This document shows positions 44,442-56,865 of a stretch of DNA of 64,000 nt, in pieces (position 1 is the stretch's first letter; every line of letters begins with the position of its first letter). The translations under genes and the position numbers were made by a program. A model generated the notes under the pieces. It saw only the letters and a program-made list of their open reading frames with translations, did not search any database and was not told the DNA's origin. The stretch lies in contig MZZL01000409.1 of NCBI GenBank assembly GCA_002749535.1, positions 674,962-738,961 of the forward strand. The letters run 5' to 3'. This DNA comes from Apophysomyces variabilis. Its lineage: Eukaryota > Mucoromycota > Mucoromycetes > Mucorales > Mucoraceae.

Positions 44442-46683
44442 TCAAGCTGCTGACCGCCTCAGCTTTATCTCTTCCAAGAAATACCTAGCCTCATCATGGT
44501 ACTGTTTGCTAATGGTGAGAAATGCTGATAATTCAAGGATAATTTACCTCTGATTGATAATTTACTACTGCGCTAGCATACTCTTTTGCCTCCTGATACT
44601 GCTCCTTGTCCAAAGCATACCGAGCTAAAAACAGTCCAGCTTCTGCAATTTCCTCTACACTTTGCTAATACAAAGTTAATGGCAACGAAAAAAAAATCCG
44701 TATTAGTTGTCCCACCCCTTCTTCATTTAATCGATCCAAAGCTTCGCGGTAGTATGTAGCTGCAATATCCATTTCATTCATTTTCTCATGTATACGTGCC
44801 AATTGCATCAAAGCACTAGGTCTTCCAAGATCGTCGCATTCAAGAACTTTTTGATAACAATCCCTGGCCTCTGTATCGCGTTGCAACAGCGTGAAACATC
44901 CTGCTAAAGATTTCCACATCCTAGCATCTTTAGGTCTTATAACAGAGTTAGCATGAGGTAATAGCAACGCACGAACTTACCTAAGATCGACTGCTTTCTG
45001 GAAATAATATAATGCATTGTGTGGAAGCTTCAGCATTTCGTATGCCTGGCCTAAACCATGCCAAGCACCATAATCGCGGCAATTGAAATCTAATAGTGAT
45101 ATATTAAGCATGTTTTATGTATGAAAACGGCATACCAATTGCACGTCTATAACATTCGATTGCAGCATTTGAATTCTTCGTTTCAATTAAGTCATGTCCA
45201 AGTAAAGTCCAAACCAGCTGATAACTTCTATTTAACTTCAATGCTCGTTTAAAGTATTCAATTGAGCCCGCCAAATTTCTCTTGCTACTGTAATAGTTTC
45301 CTAGACGGGAGTAAAGTTAACCTGCATTGTTGATAGCCTATATTTACCAATAATACAGCAGGTTTCTGGGCGGTATCTATCTACTAATGCACACTGATGC
45401 GCCAGTACACTTAGTTTTTCCTTCGCTTCCAAGAGATATAAAACATTAGAGAATACATCCATGTCTTCTAGTCGATAAGGATTCATTCGCCGCAAGCTCC
45501 CAAATAAGATCTCCGCTTCATTGTAATCTAAGGATATGCAGCCTTAATGCTCCGATCATACATTGCCTTCAATTACCCATTGCCTCGTAAAACATGGTGG
45601 CCCACTGTGCTTTTATATAGGTACAGTTTGGGAAATACACGGTCAAAGGCTCCATAAGTTTGCGGAATACTTGACCAGGCCTGTGAAGACCAAGGTATGC
45701 ACGAGCAATAAAGAACGTTTTCATGATACTACCGCTCATGTCACGTTCCAACAAGTCTTGCAAACTGTCAAGCTGTCAATCAAACAATGAGTAGAAGTCG
45801 AAAAAGAGGCAGACCATACAATTTTATCTTCCTCCACAAGAGCTTCAATCTCTAACCATGCCGACCAATTCCACTCGTATTCTTTTACAGATTTCAAAAG
45901 AATTGCAGCTGCCTTCGTATAATCACGTTTTTTCCGTAGGACCATACCATATCTAGACCCAATTAAGCACTTTTTAAAGCCTTCCCATCGATACTTACAG
46001 ATACAAACAAAACGCATCTAATTCATTTTTCTCATTAGCCGATCGCAATTCATCATGGATGGCATCTAGTTCCGCATTTTCAACCTGCCAATTCTCTGCA
46101 GCACCTATAGACAACACAATAAGACATATCAGCGGTCCATACGGAGCTTTTACCTAAAATATCCTGCGTCTCCTCTTCTTTCCTCTTTTCACCGGACTTA
46201 CAGAACATAGATGGTAACCGTTCGTAGTTTGTCAGATGAAGATACTGCGTACTCTTACCAAATATTTTGCATAAAGCCTCAAGAATCTAAGTTTTGGTGC
46301 GTTGCACCCAGCTAAAATGTAACTGACGTTTTGGAACTGCCGCATTTGAAAGAGCGCTTTTGCATACTGATACTTGTTGTGTTCTTGTTCGGATAGCTGT
46401 GGTAACGAAGCCTCGTAGCTGGTTTTGTTAACAGCTACAGTAGCTATATTGTTGTCATCGCCGGTGAAATTCGGATTGAGATCTATAAGATCGGTGCGAA
46501 TGCCAGCCAGCAATTCTGCTGCCCTTTTTTCCCCCTCGATGTCACTCTATGCCTGCGTGATCCGCTGCAACTTGATTACCATTTAGTAGAGTTGTAGAGA
46601 CATCTTTCTGAGCAAACTAGAACTGCCTGCTGTAGTTGCTGCTTAAACGATCGCACGCTGGCTGTAGACAGGTCAAACATCAT
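44442..46683 (-). CDS. CDC23: anaphase-promoting complex subunit Cdc23/APC8
   Basis: Twelve short exons with 11 introns of about 43-70 nt, roughly 560 residues. The start at 46683 (or the next Met, 46680) gives FKQQLQQAVLVCSERCLYNS|TKWAAELLAGIRTDL, the Cdc23 N-terminus, formed only with an acceptor at 46524. TPR repeats follow, with the diagnostic RRMNPYRLEDMDVFSNVLYL and LVDRYRPETCCIIGNYYSS. The last exon codes YHDEARYFLEEIKLRRSAA, stop at 44442. Cdc23 is an essential TPR scaffold of the APC/C ubiquitin ligase that triggers mitotic exit. No lesion is seen. The identity is secure; a few internal junctions were fitted by frame alone. Confidence 0.92.
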
Positions 46684-48877
46684 CGATCGTGCGGCTCAAT
46701 CGCTACGCGAAACTTAAAGGTGCCTTCGTGTTAACGATTCACCATTTCATGGTCACACAAACTCCGCTGCTTGTTGGAAAATGATACAGACAAGCCTATT
46801 CCGTGCGTTCTTGTTTCTGCTGTTCGCGCATACTTTTGTAGATAAAATTGAAGAATAGAACTCTGGTTATGGCAGAGCATGGCTGACGTTTATCCAGTTT
46901 GTTAACTGTGCAATGTCCACGCAATCGCACGTATTTACAAGCTAGCTGTATACTTTTGTCTAGGCGACGTCTGAAGAACATAATCTAAATGTTCAAAGCG
47001 AAGCGCTGTGTTAGCAAATTGTTGTACAGCAAACTCATCAAAAGGAAACTCTTTTTGATGGATTTCGAAATCAAGACAGTGTACATAAAGTAAGAAGTTA
47101 TACGTCTTCCTTTGTCAACTACCGTAACAAAATTGAGTGGATGACATTGCAGAAAGATAGCTTCATTTAAAAACCGGTATAGTAGTATGTAACTAACACA
47201 TCTAACTTTGTTCTTTGACCGAAGCATTTAGTAAATTTGTGTAATGCACTTAAATTTTTCCGTGGACCATAACACCGCGCAAAGTTACTGTGAGGCTTCG
47301 TTAAAGATGATTATCAACGAATGCAGCTGTTCTTTAATCCAATACTTCCTCACTGAAATATATAATACGAAAATTAGTTTTATTGAAGTGGTTTTATACT
47401 GTAAATATATTACTTTTAATGGATGAGCATCTAACATATCTTATGCATATATCACTCTTTTACCAATAGCGCAAACATCTTGCAGCATTGTAAGTACCGG
47501 TATCTGAAGTAACTGCTTGCATTAATACATGGGCTACTCATTCTGTTCTTTCGTCTGCACTGTAGCCTAGTATAGTTTGTTATCATTTTTTATACACTAA
47601 CAGCACCAATCATTTCAATACATTGGGATGATTGCAAAGTATCAGGAAGGGCATAAGATCGTCGCGCGAATCCAGTAGCTTTCTGATACTTACCAACTTA
47701 CTTCCTCTACTTTCATGGCCACCATGCGATATTGTTTTAGACAAGTGCTATGTACACCATATACGTAGGGATTTCCCATCTTTCTAACGCTCAAAACTTA
47801 AGACAATTAACAATTTCAACCTATCCGGTTACTGTTAAATAGCCGGTATGTGCCTGGATATACTCTTTTTCATTGAAATTGCCATTATTTGTTTCATTGG
47901 TAGGCTTTGCTAGCAAAATTGCTTACTAAAGAATAGCTGCGTTTTATCATTAACTTAAGGTCCATGCTTTGTTTTCGGATGGTGGGAAGAAGGAACGGCA
48001 ACTAAAGTGACACGGCGACGGAACTTTATACGCCCTTCCCCTTCTTTTTGGGGCGACGGAGCTACATAAGAGGAGGGCACGCCGCAAAAGCCATGTTATC
48101 TCATCGCGTGGCTACATACATTGGCCATTTTCTATATTATTACATGATAGAGGTAAAGAAAATCATATTCCGATAGGTATAATCAGTTGGATGAACTATC
48201 GCAACTTTTGTTTGCTTATAAGATGAGCTTACTACTTCCATTCATAATTAAAGCAAAATATGTCTAATTAAAGTGCTATTATTCCGACAAACGCTGTTCG
48301 GTTGCTTAAAGCTTATCACGAAGCCCGCAATTAAACATATAAGACTTGTTTGTGTTTTCGCAAAGTCACCTTTAATACCCAATTTTATGATACGCTTATG
48401 CTTCTCCCCGGGACAGATAATAAAGTTAACGTATGTGCACTGTGTTGAACGAGCTGGTGCCGCAAGGTACACTATGAGCTTGACAACGGTAACATATACC
48501 CCCTCACCACAAAGCGTTACTGTTTCTATGCAATCGTTGGCAAAAGCAGGTTACAAGGCCAACGACGAGTAGCGATACATTGAAAAAAAAAATGGATATG
48601 CATATTTACTAGTAATTTTTGGTGAATGGCTTTTAATAACTGCGTGCTGGATCATAAAGGCCGAGACCCCATTTAAGAAATAATTGGCGTTGTCCATTTT
48701 ATTAAACCTTCATAGCAGCACCTCTTCTGAAGCAAAACTGACGGATTATACCTAAAAATGACACGCTTTTCCTTATTGTGTGGATGTCCTTTTATCCCCC
48801 TTCTTTTTCTTTTCGTTTTCCTTCATGGCTTGTGCTAGAAATAGGAATTCGGTCCGAGGAAGTCCGAAGAAAGCACC
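46684..48877. other. 2.2-kb A/T-rich intergenic region
   Basis: No gene is supported. Several 60-80 codon ORFs (46985-47227, 47244-47426, 48248-48572) look random. A G/C-richer patch with two copies of GGCGACGGA lies at 48011-48061. The left end is the CDC23 promoter. Confidence 0.45.
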
Positions 48878-49408
48878 TTACATTTCCAGCCCAGTTCTGT
48901 CTCCGCGGCCACTGACTACCGCGTCAAAGTCGATCGTATCGTAGGATGGTTTCAAAGAAAGCCTTCGTTCAGTAACGTTGATATTTAAACATTGCAATAT
49001 ATCGTCCGACTCCAATAATCGTGGCCATATGATAGGAGACTTCTTCCGTATAAGTGCTACTAACTGGTTGTTCTCAGATATCTGGATGTTTAAACCACAC
49101 TACAGCAATTCAGTTATGAGCCTTAAGTGCCGTAGAGCATGATTTACCTGGTGTTCAATTAATCCATAAAGAGGTAAACTTAGATAAAATTTCTGACCAT
49201 CGAGATCGCTTGTGACGACAAGGTGCCTTTCAGAACACATTATGTTTGAATTATTCGCAAGGCAGTGATCGATTTGAGACTTGGTTTCCATGGTATTGAA
49301 GAGTGTATAATTATCGGCATCTGGAAGAGATATGCCTATTGTAACTGTTACTGCTTCTAACGACTGAGTCCAAGTAATGTACGACACAAAAGCTTGTCCG
49401 TCAGTCAT
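48878..49408 (-). CDS. NudC-like CS-domain protein
   Basis: Two exons (49148-49408, 48878-49099) give 160 residues. The start is the ATG at 49408 (MTDGQAFVSYITWTQ). The YITWTQSLEAVTVTIGI opening matches the CS/p23 domain of the NudC family (typically Y.W.Q....V.VTI.+P). After splicing, the second half (ISENNQLVALIRKKSPIIWPRLLESD) matches the W-P end of NUDCD1-like domains. A longer than usual loop, about 25 residues, separates the first strand from the LPLYGLIEHQ strand. CS proteins act as Hsp90 co-chaperones. It is close to NUDCD1 in motif but much shorter than the 580-residue human protein, so it may be a stand-alone CS protein. Confidence 0.6.
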
Positions 49409-50455
49409 CTCGCTTGTATGATACAGGAAAGAAAAGAAGAAAGAGTTGTGAAAAAACAATTGTTGGAACACAGCAAGAATATTTGTAACCGTATTAAAAA
49501 ATGGCACACTGAGTATTGGAATGGTGACAGTCCGACGGGTCTACGTATATTAAACGCTGCTATGTGCTTGTGTAAAGAAAATAACAACTCTACATGGAAG
49601 AAGTTGCTATCCTGCAGCATATCACTCGCTATTATCTACTCTGATGCGCTCATAAAGTTACCGCATTGATGATGATTCTGTTTGCTAATGTCCAACTTGA
49701 TAATAATTGACTTTGAGCGACCAAAAATGAATAATGGTCCTAGGGAGGTACAGCTCCTCACGTAGATTCCCGCGCTGACTCTGTTCGGTCAAAATCGTCC
49801 GTGAAAGCGCGGAATCTTCTGTGTGTTCTGCGCTACAAGCTAAATAGGGATACACTAGCGCCTTCAAACATCAGTCGACTTGTATGGACGTAGAGTATCT
49901 ACGCTACTTCGATACTTTGTTTTATCAAAAGTCTCAGTCAAGTGGTTTATTGTGTGCTCGGCAAGAAAAATACAAAATGCTTCTAGTAACGACTCGATAC
50001 CGGAAAGAGGTGCTTTAGACCGTAAGAGAAGATGGATAGTTTCACACGCATTTCGACCTTATCAGAACCTTGATACTAACTTAACTTTATTCCTTGTATC
50101 AGTACCTGTTTGAATAAGAGAATAAGTCTTACCTTTAGGATATTACAATCATCATGAGGGAATTTAGCGGGCAAATGCAATGTTAGCACAACTTTCACAA
50201 ACAACAAGGTTTGTTGCTTTTCCCTTTGATCCCATGTTTCCATCACACTGCAGATCATTTTGCCTACTATTCAGCATCCAGACAATACTAACCATAGTCT
50301 CCTCCTCTAGCTAGTAAACAAGTTGAACATCCTAATAACTGATTAACTATGCGTGTTTCACATCACATTTCTGATTCTTTCCATTCATTGTTTCTTATCT
50401 TACCTTGTTTGTTTGTTATAGATTTCTTTTTTTTTGTGGTTGCTATTCGGATATA
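49409..50455. other. intergenic with possible exon fragment
   Basis: No gene is supported. A minus-strand stretch at 50134-50258 (ETWDQREKQQTLLFVKVVLTLHLPAKFPHDDCNIL, given here only as a description of its RWD-like pattern) ends at a good GTAAGA donor, but no downstream exon joins in frame. It may be a decayed RWD-type domain. Otherwise A/T-rich. Confidence 0.3.
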
Positions 50456-50643
50456 CAGTGCCTCCCCGCTAATGTCAATCTTCGTTAATGTCAATCCTCG
50501 CCTATTTTCAATCATTTTGAGATTCCCGAAAAAGAGGTTTCTATGCTAATTCAAGCCATTGCATCTCCCCGTTATTGTGACTCCCCGCCTATTTTCAATC
50601 GATAGGCTCTAACCAAGTCATTGACATTAGCGGGGAAGCACTG
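50456..50643. mobile_element. 188-bp MITE, copy 1 (pogo/mariner type)
   Basis: Bounded by terminal inverted repeats: CAGTGCCTCCCCGCTAATG... on the left and ...CATTAGCGGGGAAGCACTG on the right, 24 bp, here with one mismatch at position 7. TA dinucleotides at 50454-50455 and 50644-50645 form the target duplication. Internally TCAATC repeats and no ORF. The CAGT ends and TA target fit the pogo/Tc1-mariner superfamily. A second copy lies at 62196-62383. Confidence 0.85.
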
Positions 50644-53063
50644 TACTGGACATGTTGAAATAGAGAATTACTTACACTAATCAAGCATTCATCACTCAGC
50701 AGGCTTAGTAGAATTTATATCATATTTTATTCTCATGAGCCGATTATCCCAACACAATGTAGCATGATCATGAGGCGACCATAGCTAACGTTATGCCTTG
50801 CAAGGAAACTGATACACTGACTGGGTAACCATTTTATCCACTTACCATTTAAAGAACCTATTGCTTAAATCCTTCAAGAAAACCTAAATGGACCCCACCC
50901 ATTTAAAAGTGAATTCTCATTGCTATCAAAGTAGATGGTCACAGGTGCCGGGATTACAGATAGCGAGCGAGTGCAGTGATTATCAGATTGTTTTTCTTTT
51001 TTGCCATTCTTTTGAGGACTTAATATGCAACAGCATCTACTGGCTACTTGCAAAGCATAGAACGTGATTGCGATACAGCGTACAAAGAGGAAAGCGTAAC
51101 AAAAGGAATCGCTCTCACAAAGTCTGACACCGAGTCAGTGCAGAAGGATGTCACCCAAAAGTCACTTCACAGGCAGAGCAAGTTTTAAACTGATCAAGAT
51201 CCACAACCTTGCATTGCCCTCTGGTTCCATCCTCTTTTAGCTTTCTTCGTTGAAGTTTGGTCCAGTTAGCGTCCCTTTCGAAGCGCACTGAACATCACAC
51301 TCCAGAAAGCGAACAGTGGTTTTTTTTCTCTTGCCGGATGGAGTGCACTTTTCCACCATTTGTTTCATGTACCCGCACATAAAAAGAAATCCTTTTGGAG
51401 ACGTAAAGGTTGTTAGACTTAGAGTCCTGTAGTTTCCAAAAGGGCGAAGCGTCAAGAAAGTGGCACAGTTGTTTGGGCCACTGGGGTATACCTTATTTTC
51501 CCAGATCCACTTGGCGCATTTTGGAAACTGGACTTGATGCTATCAAATCACATTAATTGTCATGTTCTAGAGTTCCAAATAACCAATTTTACGTACCTAT
51601 AAGAAAGCTGAACTACGCCATACCGCTCCCCGCCAAGCGAATGCAAAATGCACATATAAATTTTAATTTCAATGGACTGCGATTTTGCTTTTCTTAATTT
51701 GCTAAATTAGTTTTGGGAAATACTATATCATCTTTTATTAATGTCAGTTTAGAAGAATGGAGTGTCTACACAGATAGAAAACAAAAGAATATTGTAGATC
51801 ACGCCTTCACTGCAAACTGTGGCCATCCGATTTTCCTAGTGTAATGTAGGGGCAACTCTCCTAATAATTCTTTGGCCTTTTCGAAGTCGGCTGGGATATA
51901 GCTAAGACACAGGCCACTTGAATGTCGCGAATAGGATCACGTTGTTTTCTGGCGACGAAATTATACCGAACTCGGCATATTTGCTCGGATCAGTTATTCG
52001 AATGGTACGCTTTTCTACTTTCAAGGCTTCTATTCCTTTGATTCCCTTGAAGGTAAAGAGCATAAGAAGTAAACGCGAGTACTTACGATACTAAACGACG
52101 CTGTAACAGATTGTTCCATTCCCAAAGATTTTTTGAAGTTATTGGGGGCTTGAAGTCGACGAGAGAAAAGTTAGCGAGGAATCACTGTATAGACTTGATA
52201 AGTTTCTTCGATTTTTCTGCTTTCCCGTGCCGCTTCGGCCTCTTTCTCTTCATTAGCTTCCTTTCTTTTGCTCCTTTCAGATGAGGCTGCGGTTATTTAG
52301 CACATTGATTGCAGCCACTATATGGTTACACTATGACACGTAAGGAAGATCATCCTCGGCGAGAGTGCCTAACACAATCAATGAAAGCTCCAATTTTTTC
52401 GCAAAGGTGATAGCTGCGGTATCTTCTTCACCTGCCCTGGTGCCGCTTCTGAGTTTTCAACATCTAACCCTGCCGAGGGATATATGTTCTTCTACATTCT
52501 ATATCATCGTATGAATTCTCGACTTGTTGATCTACGCTATTCAGGTGGCATCTTCTGGAAACAGAAGTAAAACCTCAAAAAGAAGCTTGATAAATTAACA
52601 GAAAAGCTTGACTAAAATAGGCGATGCATTATATTATCGTCATGAAGGGACTCAATCATGAGTTTAAAACCATGATAAGCTGAATTTGCTGTCTCATTCT
52701 GTTAACAATGGATGCTTTACCACGTTAAGTTGCACAAATATCAATTTATTCATCCAAAGAATTAATTCCTAAGCAAGTTGGACAACGTCCCGCTATAACG
52801 ATGCAACGCTCGCATAAGTGGTACTTTTAAGCAAAACCAAAATGGCTATAATTCCACAAGGCACATTTGCCATCTTGGCTACTTCTGCAAAAAAAAAAAA
52901 TTAAAATAAAAAGAAGAAGAAGAAAGAAAGTAAGATTGCCCAGCAAATATTGGAACGACTGCTCAGATTGATATCTTTGGAGCATTTCTTTCTTTAGCCC
53001 CCTCTCTTTCCTTAAGTGACCGACAGAACAAAACGATATCCTTTATATGCTGGAGTAGATTTA
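50644..53063. other. 2.4-kb region with weak coding signals
   Basis: No intact gene. Besides the ORF at 51237-51540 (listed separately), the minus strand has short coding-like stretches in different frames at about 52180-52300 (KRKEANEEKEAEAARESRKI), 51930-52130 and 51797-51890 (IPADFEKAKELLGELPLHYT). They cannot be joined into one frame with normal introns and probably are the remains of a gene or transposon. Confidence 0.35.
51237..51540 (-). CDS. possible small Cys-containing protein exon
   Basis: An open frame of about 95 residues read from about 51520 (FPKCAKWIWENKVYPSGPNN) through SPKGFLFMCGYMKQMVEKC to a stop at 51237. Composition is protein-like with six cysteines. There is no ATG at its 5' end; an AG near 51538 could be a splice acceptor for an unseen first exon. 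It might be a secreted Cys-rich protein or debris. I do not recognise it. Confidence 0.3.
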
Positions 53064-55540
53064 TTATGATTTTGACCGCGCTGCTTTTAATTTGCTAAAA
53101 AGGTTCTGCAAATCCATCCATTCCTACCTTAAACGTTTAGAAAATATTTGTATGGTTCTAACATTGCCTTACCTTTCGATTGTCTTGTGACATGCTCGTC
53201 GATTTCTGGACATCTCTTAGCTCCCTTTTAATTTGGTCTTTTCTTTTTCGCACTTCAAGCAGACGCTTTCGCTCCTTGGCTTGGATGTTCTTTACTCGCT
53301 TTAACTTCCATTCTAACTGCATATGTTCGTGATAAAGTTCTTTCTAACATAAAGTATTAGTATTTCATTTATGTTGCTCGCCTTGTCTTACTAATTCTTC
53401 AAACATATTAGCAGTATTTTTTCCAAACTCTACAACTAGCCGTTTCGTCAAGGTGTCTCGTTGCTCATCTCTAACGTATGATAAATAGATCGCTTCTTGG
53501 TTGAGGTTTTTACCTGAATTCCATAATGGTCTTGTTAATTGGGTCGATGACTGAGCTCAGCTCAGTATCGGCTTGCTTCCTTCTCTTGGCAACACGACTG
53601 TCTGCATCCAACTGCGCTTCCACTCTTTTTATAATCCTTTGTAGCTCCAAAGGATTAACTTCCATATGCAGATCGTCATCCTCCATGAATTCCTCCATTA
53701 TCCTTAAGCGCTCATCACTAGCAGGCGGTATTCGAACATCTAGCGGACCAGCATATATAGCATCATCATCTCTAGACATTATCCTCATGTCTTCGATATG
53801 TCTTTCTTTTTCTGAAATTGTCCACAAGTTTCGTCCTTCCATATCAGGCCCAGCTTGGTCATACTGACTAAGGCTTTGGATAGGAGATTCGCTGCCGCCA
53901 AAGTAGTAGTCATCGTCGACATCATATTGACGATGTGAACGCGCACGGTTGCTCATGTCATTTTTGTTTGCATCATAGTCAGTATGTGGGTCCTCTAAGA
54001 TATGGGTCGATTGTTCAACTATGGATTCCTTCGAGTGCTCCTGCTCCTCTGCTAGCGTGGTTGTTTGACCATCTGTGTTTTGCATGTCTCCAACAATATC
54101 CTCTAAATCTATATTGTCCTCGTTACCTGCAGTAGCGGGTAACTGTGCATCTGAATCCACGTTCTGTATATCTCGGGCAGGATGCCTTTGCTCAGGTGAA
54201 CGAGATAATGACACGGCTCTGTTACGGTAGGTTTCTTCGCTTTCTTCGTGTGTTTCATGCACCATGGATAGATCCAATTGCGATATCCTTCGGGAAGGTA
54301 CAGAATCCGCGGGCTTACCGTCTGAATACTTGTCTTGCTGTTCTGTTGATGACTCACTCTCGTTACGTTCTTCCAGTATATGTGAGGGGACTTCAAACTG
54401 TGTTGACTCAATAATATCCTCGGACACAGCGCTTGGTTCGTCTTTTTCAACGTCCTTTAATGGAGATATATCAGAAATGAGGCGTGTCCCATGTTCCGGT
54501 GATAGTACGTGGTTATTCTGGGGAGACAATAACGGATGAGAGTTTTGCGCTTCTTTAACAATATCTTGAATTTCCTGTGTCTGTTGTTTGGAGGGAAAAG
54601 CTTCATTCACTTTTTCTTGTTGGGCAGATCTATAGGGCAGGCTTTCCTGAAGAGTAGAAATTGTATGTATGTTCGAAGAGCTTGAACTCCTCCTCTTGTG
54701 CTTTTGAATATGGGGCTGTGTTTCCATGCTCTCAGGTACATCGTCTGGTGCTTGTATAGCTTCATCCTCCGCACGCTTTCGTCTAGCGATATGCTGCGTA
54801 TGATGTTCATCTTCATTTGTCATAACATTGGGAGACGCAATATCGTTCTCAGATACGTCTTCAACACTGTCGCTTTTGCTAATTTTTGATAACTCACTAC
54901 GCTGGCATGTATTTAGAGTATTGTTCTCTGTACGCGGTGGTGATGAAATGACCTTTGATGCCGATTCTATTGTGGTATATTCCTGCGCTACAGAGTCGTT
55001 ATTTTGAGGTAAATCTGAGGAAAATGCAGTTATTGTCTGTGAAGCGGGTCCCTCAGTATCCGATATCTTATCAGCGTGAGTGATTGCAGTCGAGTTTTTT
55101 GCGTTGATTGCCTCGTCGTCTCTGCTGAAATCGGATGTTTGAGTATTTAGGGTAAAACCAGAGATTGAGATGTCTTCTTTATGGTTTGTATCATGCGTTC
55201 GGTATACTTTAAATAACGGGATAGCTCGACTGGAATTTTGCGTGAATTGTGTCCGTTGAGAGGAATAGCGAGGCGAATCTGGTGCTGTGCCGTTGAAGTT
55301 TAGTTCTGGTAGAACAGAGGGTGAGAGAGGAGGAGGAGGAGCCCGTCCTTGTGCTTGTATTTCTAGTCTTTTCTTCTCTTAAAGCAAAGACTTAATAAAA
55401 CGTTTTACACTCCTTATAACAATCATACCAAAGACCTCCGGATCAAGTACAACAAATGGTTCAGTTGGTGGTAATTTATAAGATCTAACCGATCATTCAA
55501 TGTCAAGTAAATGGGCATTCTGTTTCCATTACCCATTTCC
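53064..55540 (-). CDS. CENP-U/Ame1-like coiled-coil kinetochore protein
   Basis: The firm exons are a long one from about 55376 to 53514, then 53392-53470, 53173-53343 and 53064-53123. Upstream coding (LPPTEPFVVLDPEVF or, in another frame, MGNGNRMPIYLTLNDRLDL) extends to about 55540, but the first exon is uncertain. The N-terminal 600 residues are acidic, Ser/Thr/Gln-rich and disordered. The last 180 residues are helical: NPLELQRIIKRVEAQL, then QLEWKLKRVKNIQAKERKRL and EVRKRKDQIKRELRDVQ, ending EWMDLQNLFSKLKAARS. This pattern (long tail, then LK-rich heptads with the repeated Lys/Arg-Leu-Arg motif) fits CENP-U/Ame1. The neighbour at 55736 is Mis12, Ame1's binding partner in yeast. Other coiled-coil proteins are possible. 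Confidence 0.5.
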
Positions 55541-55735
55541 TCGATGTCGACATCTCAGCTTATTCAATACCCGTTCTGGAAGCATAGAGTCACACAGGAA
55601 AAGTGAATGCTATCCTTTCTGAATTGCTTAGGCTCAGATATGTGACAACTTTACCGTCACGGAATTTTGGCGTTGAGATTGAAGTCCGTATACCTCTTTT
55701 ACTGAAGTTATACTAAATGGTACGGGCACTTTACC

Positions 55736-56865
55736 ATGTCCACTAGACGATTATACGATAATGAGGAGCTTTTGGCGGAACATTTCGGATATTTACCTAT
55801 TCGGATACTGGACGATCTATACGACGGTTGCATCACGATTATCTGTGGAAGTCTGATAGGGCTTAAAGAATACCTTTGGTCCGTTTCCAACGTGGATCCG
55901 GCTGCGATTGATGAAGTAATTCTGAAATATCGAGACGCAGCGATTCTAAATAGTTTTCATAGGCAATGTTAATATTTGAGGATGAAGTCCAGAAAATTGT
56001 CGATCAATCTTTCAATGTTTTCCAAAAATACGTATTTGACAATATTTTGCATTTACCAGAAGATCGTCTATTCACCTTAGAACATGAGCAGGTTATTAGG
56101 TAGTACGCCGATAAGCGCTATCTAACCACAGTATAGGATCTCGATCAAGGTTATACCGAAGACAACGAAGCCCTATTAGATGAAGAATTAGAAAAGGCGC
56201 GAGCATCACTCATAGCGGTATGTATATTTTTCCTTTCGGATATTCATGCGATTTTTTTTAAAATCGCTTTCTTCGAAGAGAAGCGTTCAGAGAGAAGGTG
56301 ACTAGGTATGCGCACACAGTGTTACAATATATTCGTACGATTTGTGCTATCTTTCATTTTCTCCATCTATCGTGTCTTTTTTCTATGGTATTGCTTTTCC
56401 TTAGCATGCTATTCTGTGAATGGTTGAATTCAAGAATTCTTAGTTCTACATATCGAGATAATCAAAAGCTAATTCTAGATGATAGCAAAAGAAATTAAAT
56501 AGTTCTTTAACTGCTGAACTGTCACGATTGGACCGCCAAATAGCTGTGGAGAGCGAATATCGAGACGCGTTTTCGTTCGTAGGTGATATGGCACGGAAAG
56601 AGAAAGGTATCATTTGCTTGCAAGTTTATTGGAGTTTAACATGTATTTGGTAGTGGCGCCGGTTACGGATGCAATGCGGTTGGTGATTCAAAATCTACAG
56701 CAGCTGAAAACCGAAGTGATAGCAACAGTGCGACAAAAGGCGGAAGATAAAGCATTTGGGGAAACGGCTGGATCAGATGAACGACTCAGATACCTCCAAC
56801 AAGTGATACTATATCAAATAGAGGCATTCAGACGTACAGAAGGAAAGATTTTCGAACAGATTTGA
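55736..56865 (+). CDS. MIS12: kinetochore subunit Mis12/Mtw1
   Basis: Five exons give 232 residues: 55736-55915, 55981-56091, 56137-56217, 56492-56606, 56654-56865. The N-terminus ELLAEHFGYLPIRILDDLYD matches the Mis12 head motif (hEHFGY.P...ID). Next come a helix with FNVFQKYVFDNILHLPED, corresponding to the FDkFE-Y-LRNIF-iP segment, and C-terminal coiled coil. Mis12/Mtw1 is a core of the MIND complex, which links inner kinetochore (CENP-C, CENP-U) to Ndc80. The third intron (56218-56491) is 274 nt, much longer than others here, so a small extra exon could be missed. Confidence 0.88.

Noticed and set aside
49394..49669. 91-codon plus-strand ORF overlapping the NudC-like gene start
   Set aside because: Reads as plausible protein in places but overlaps the better supported minus-strand CS gene, lacks a known domain and extends into its promoter.
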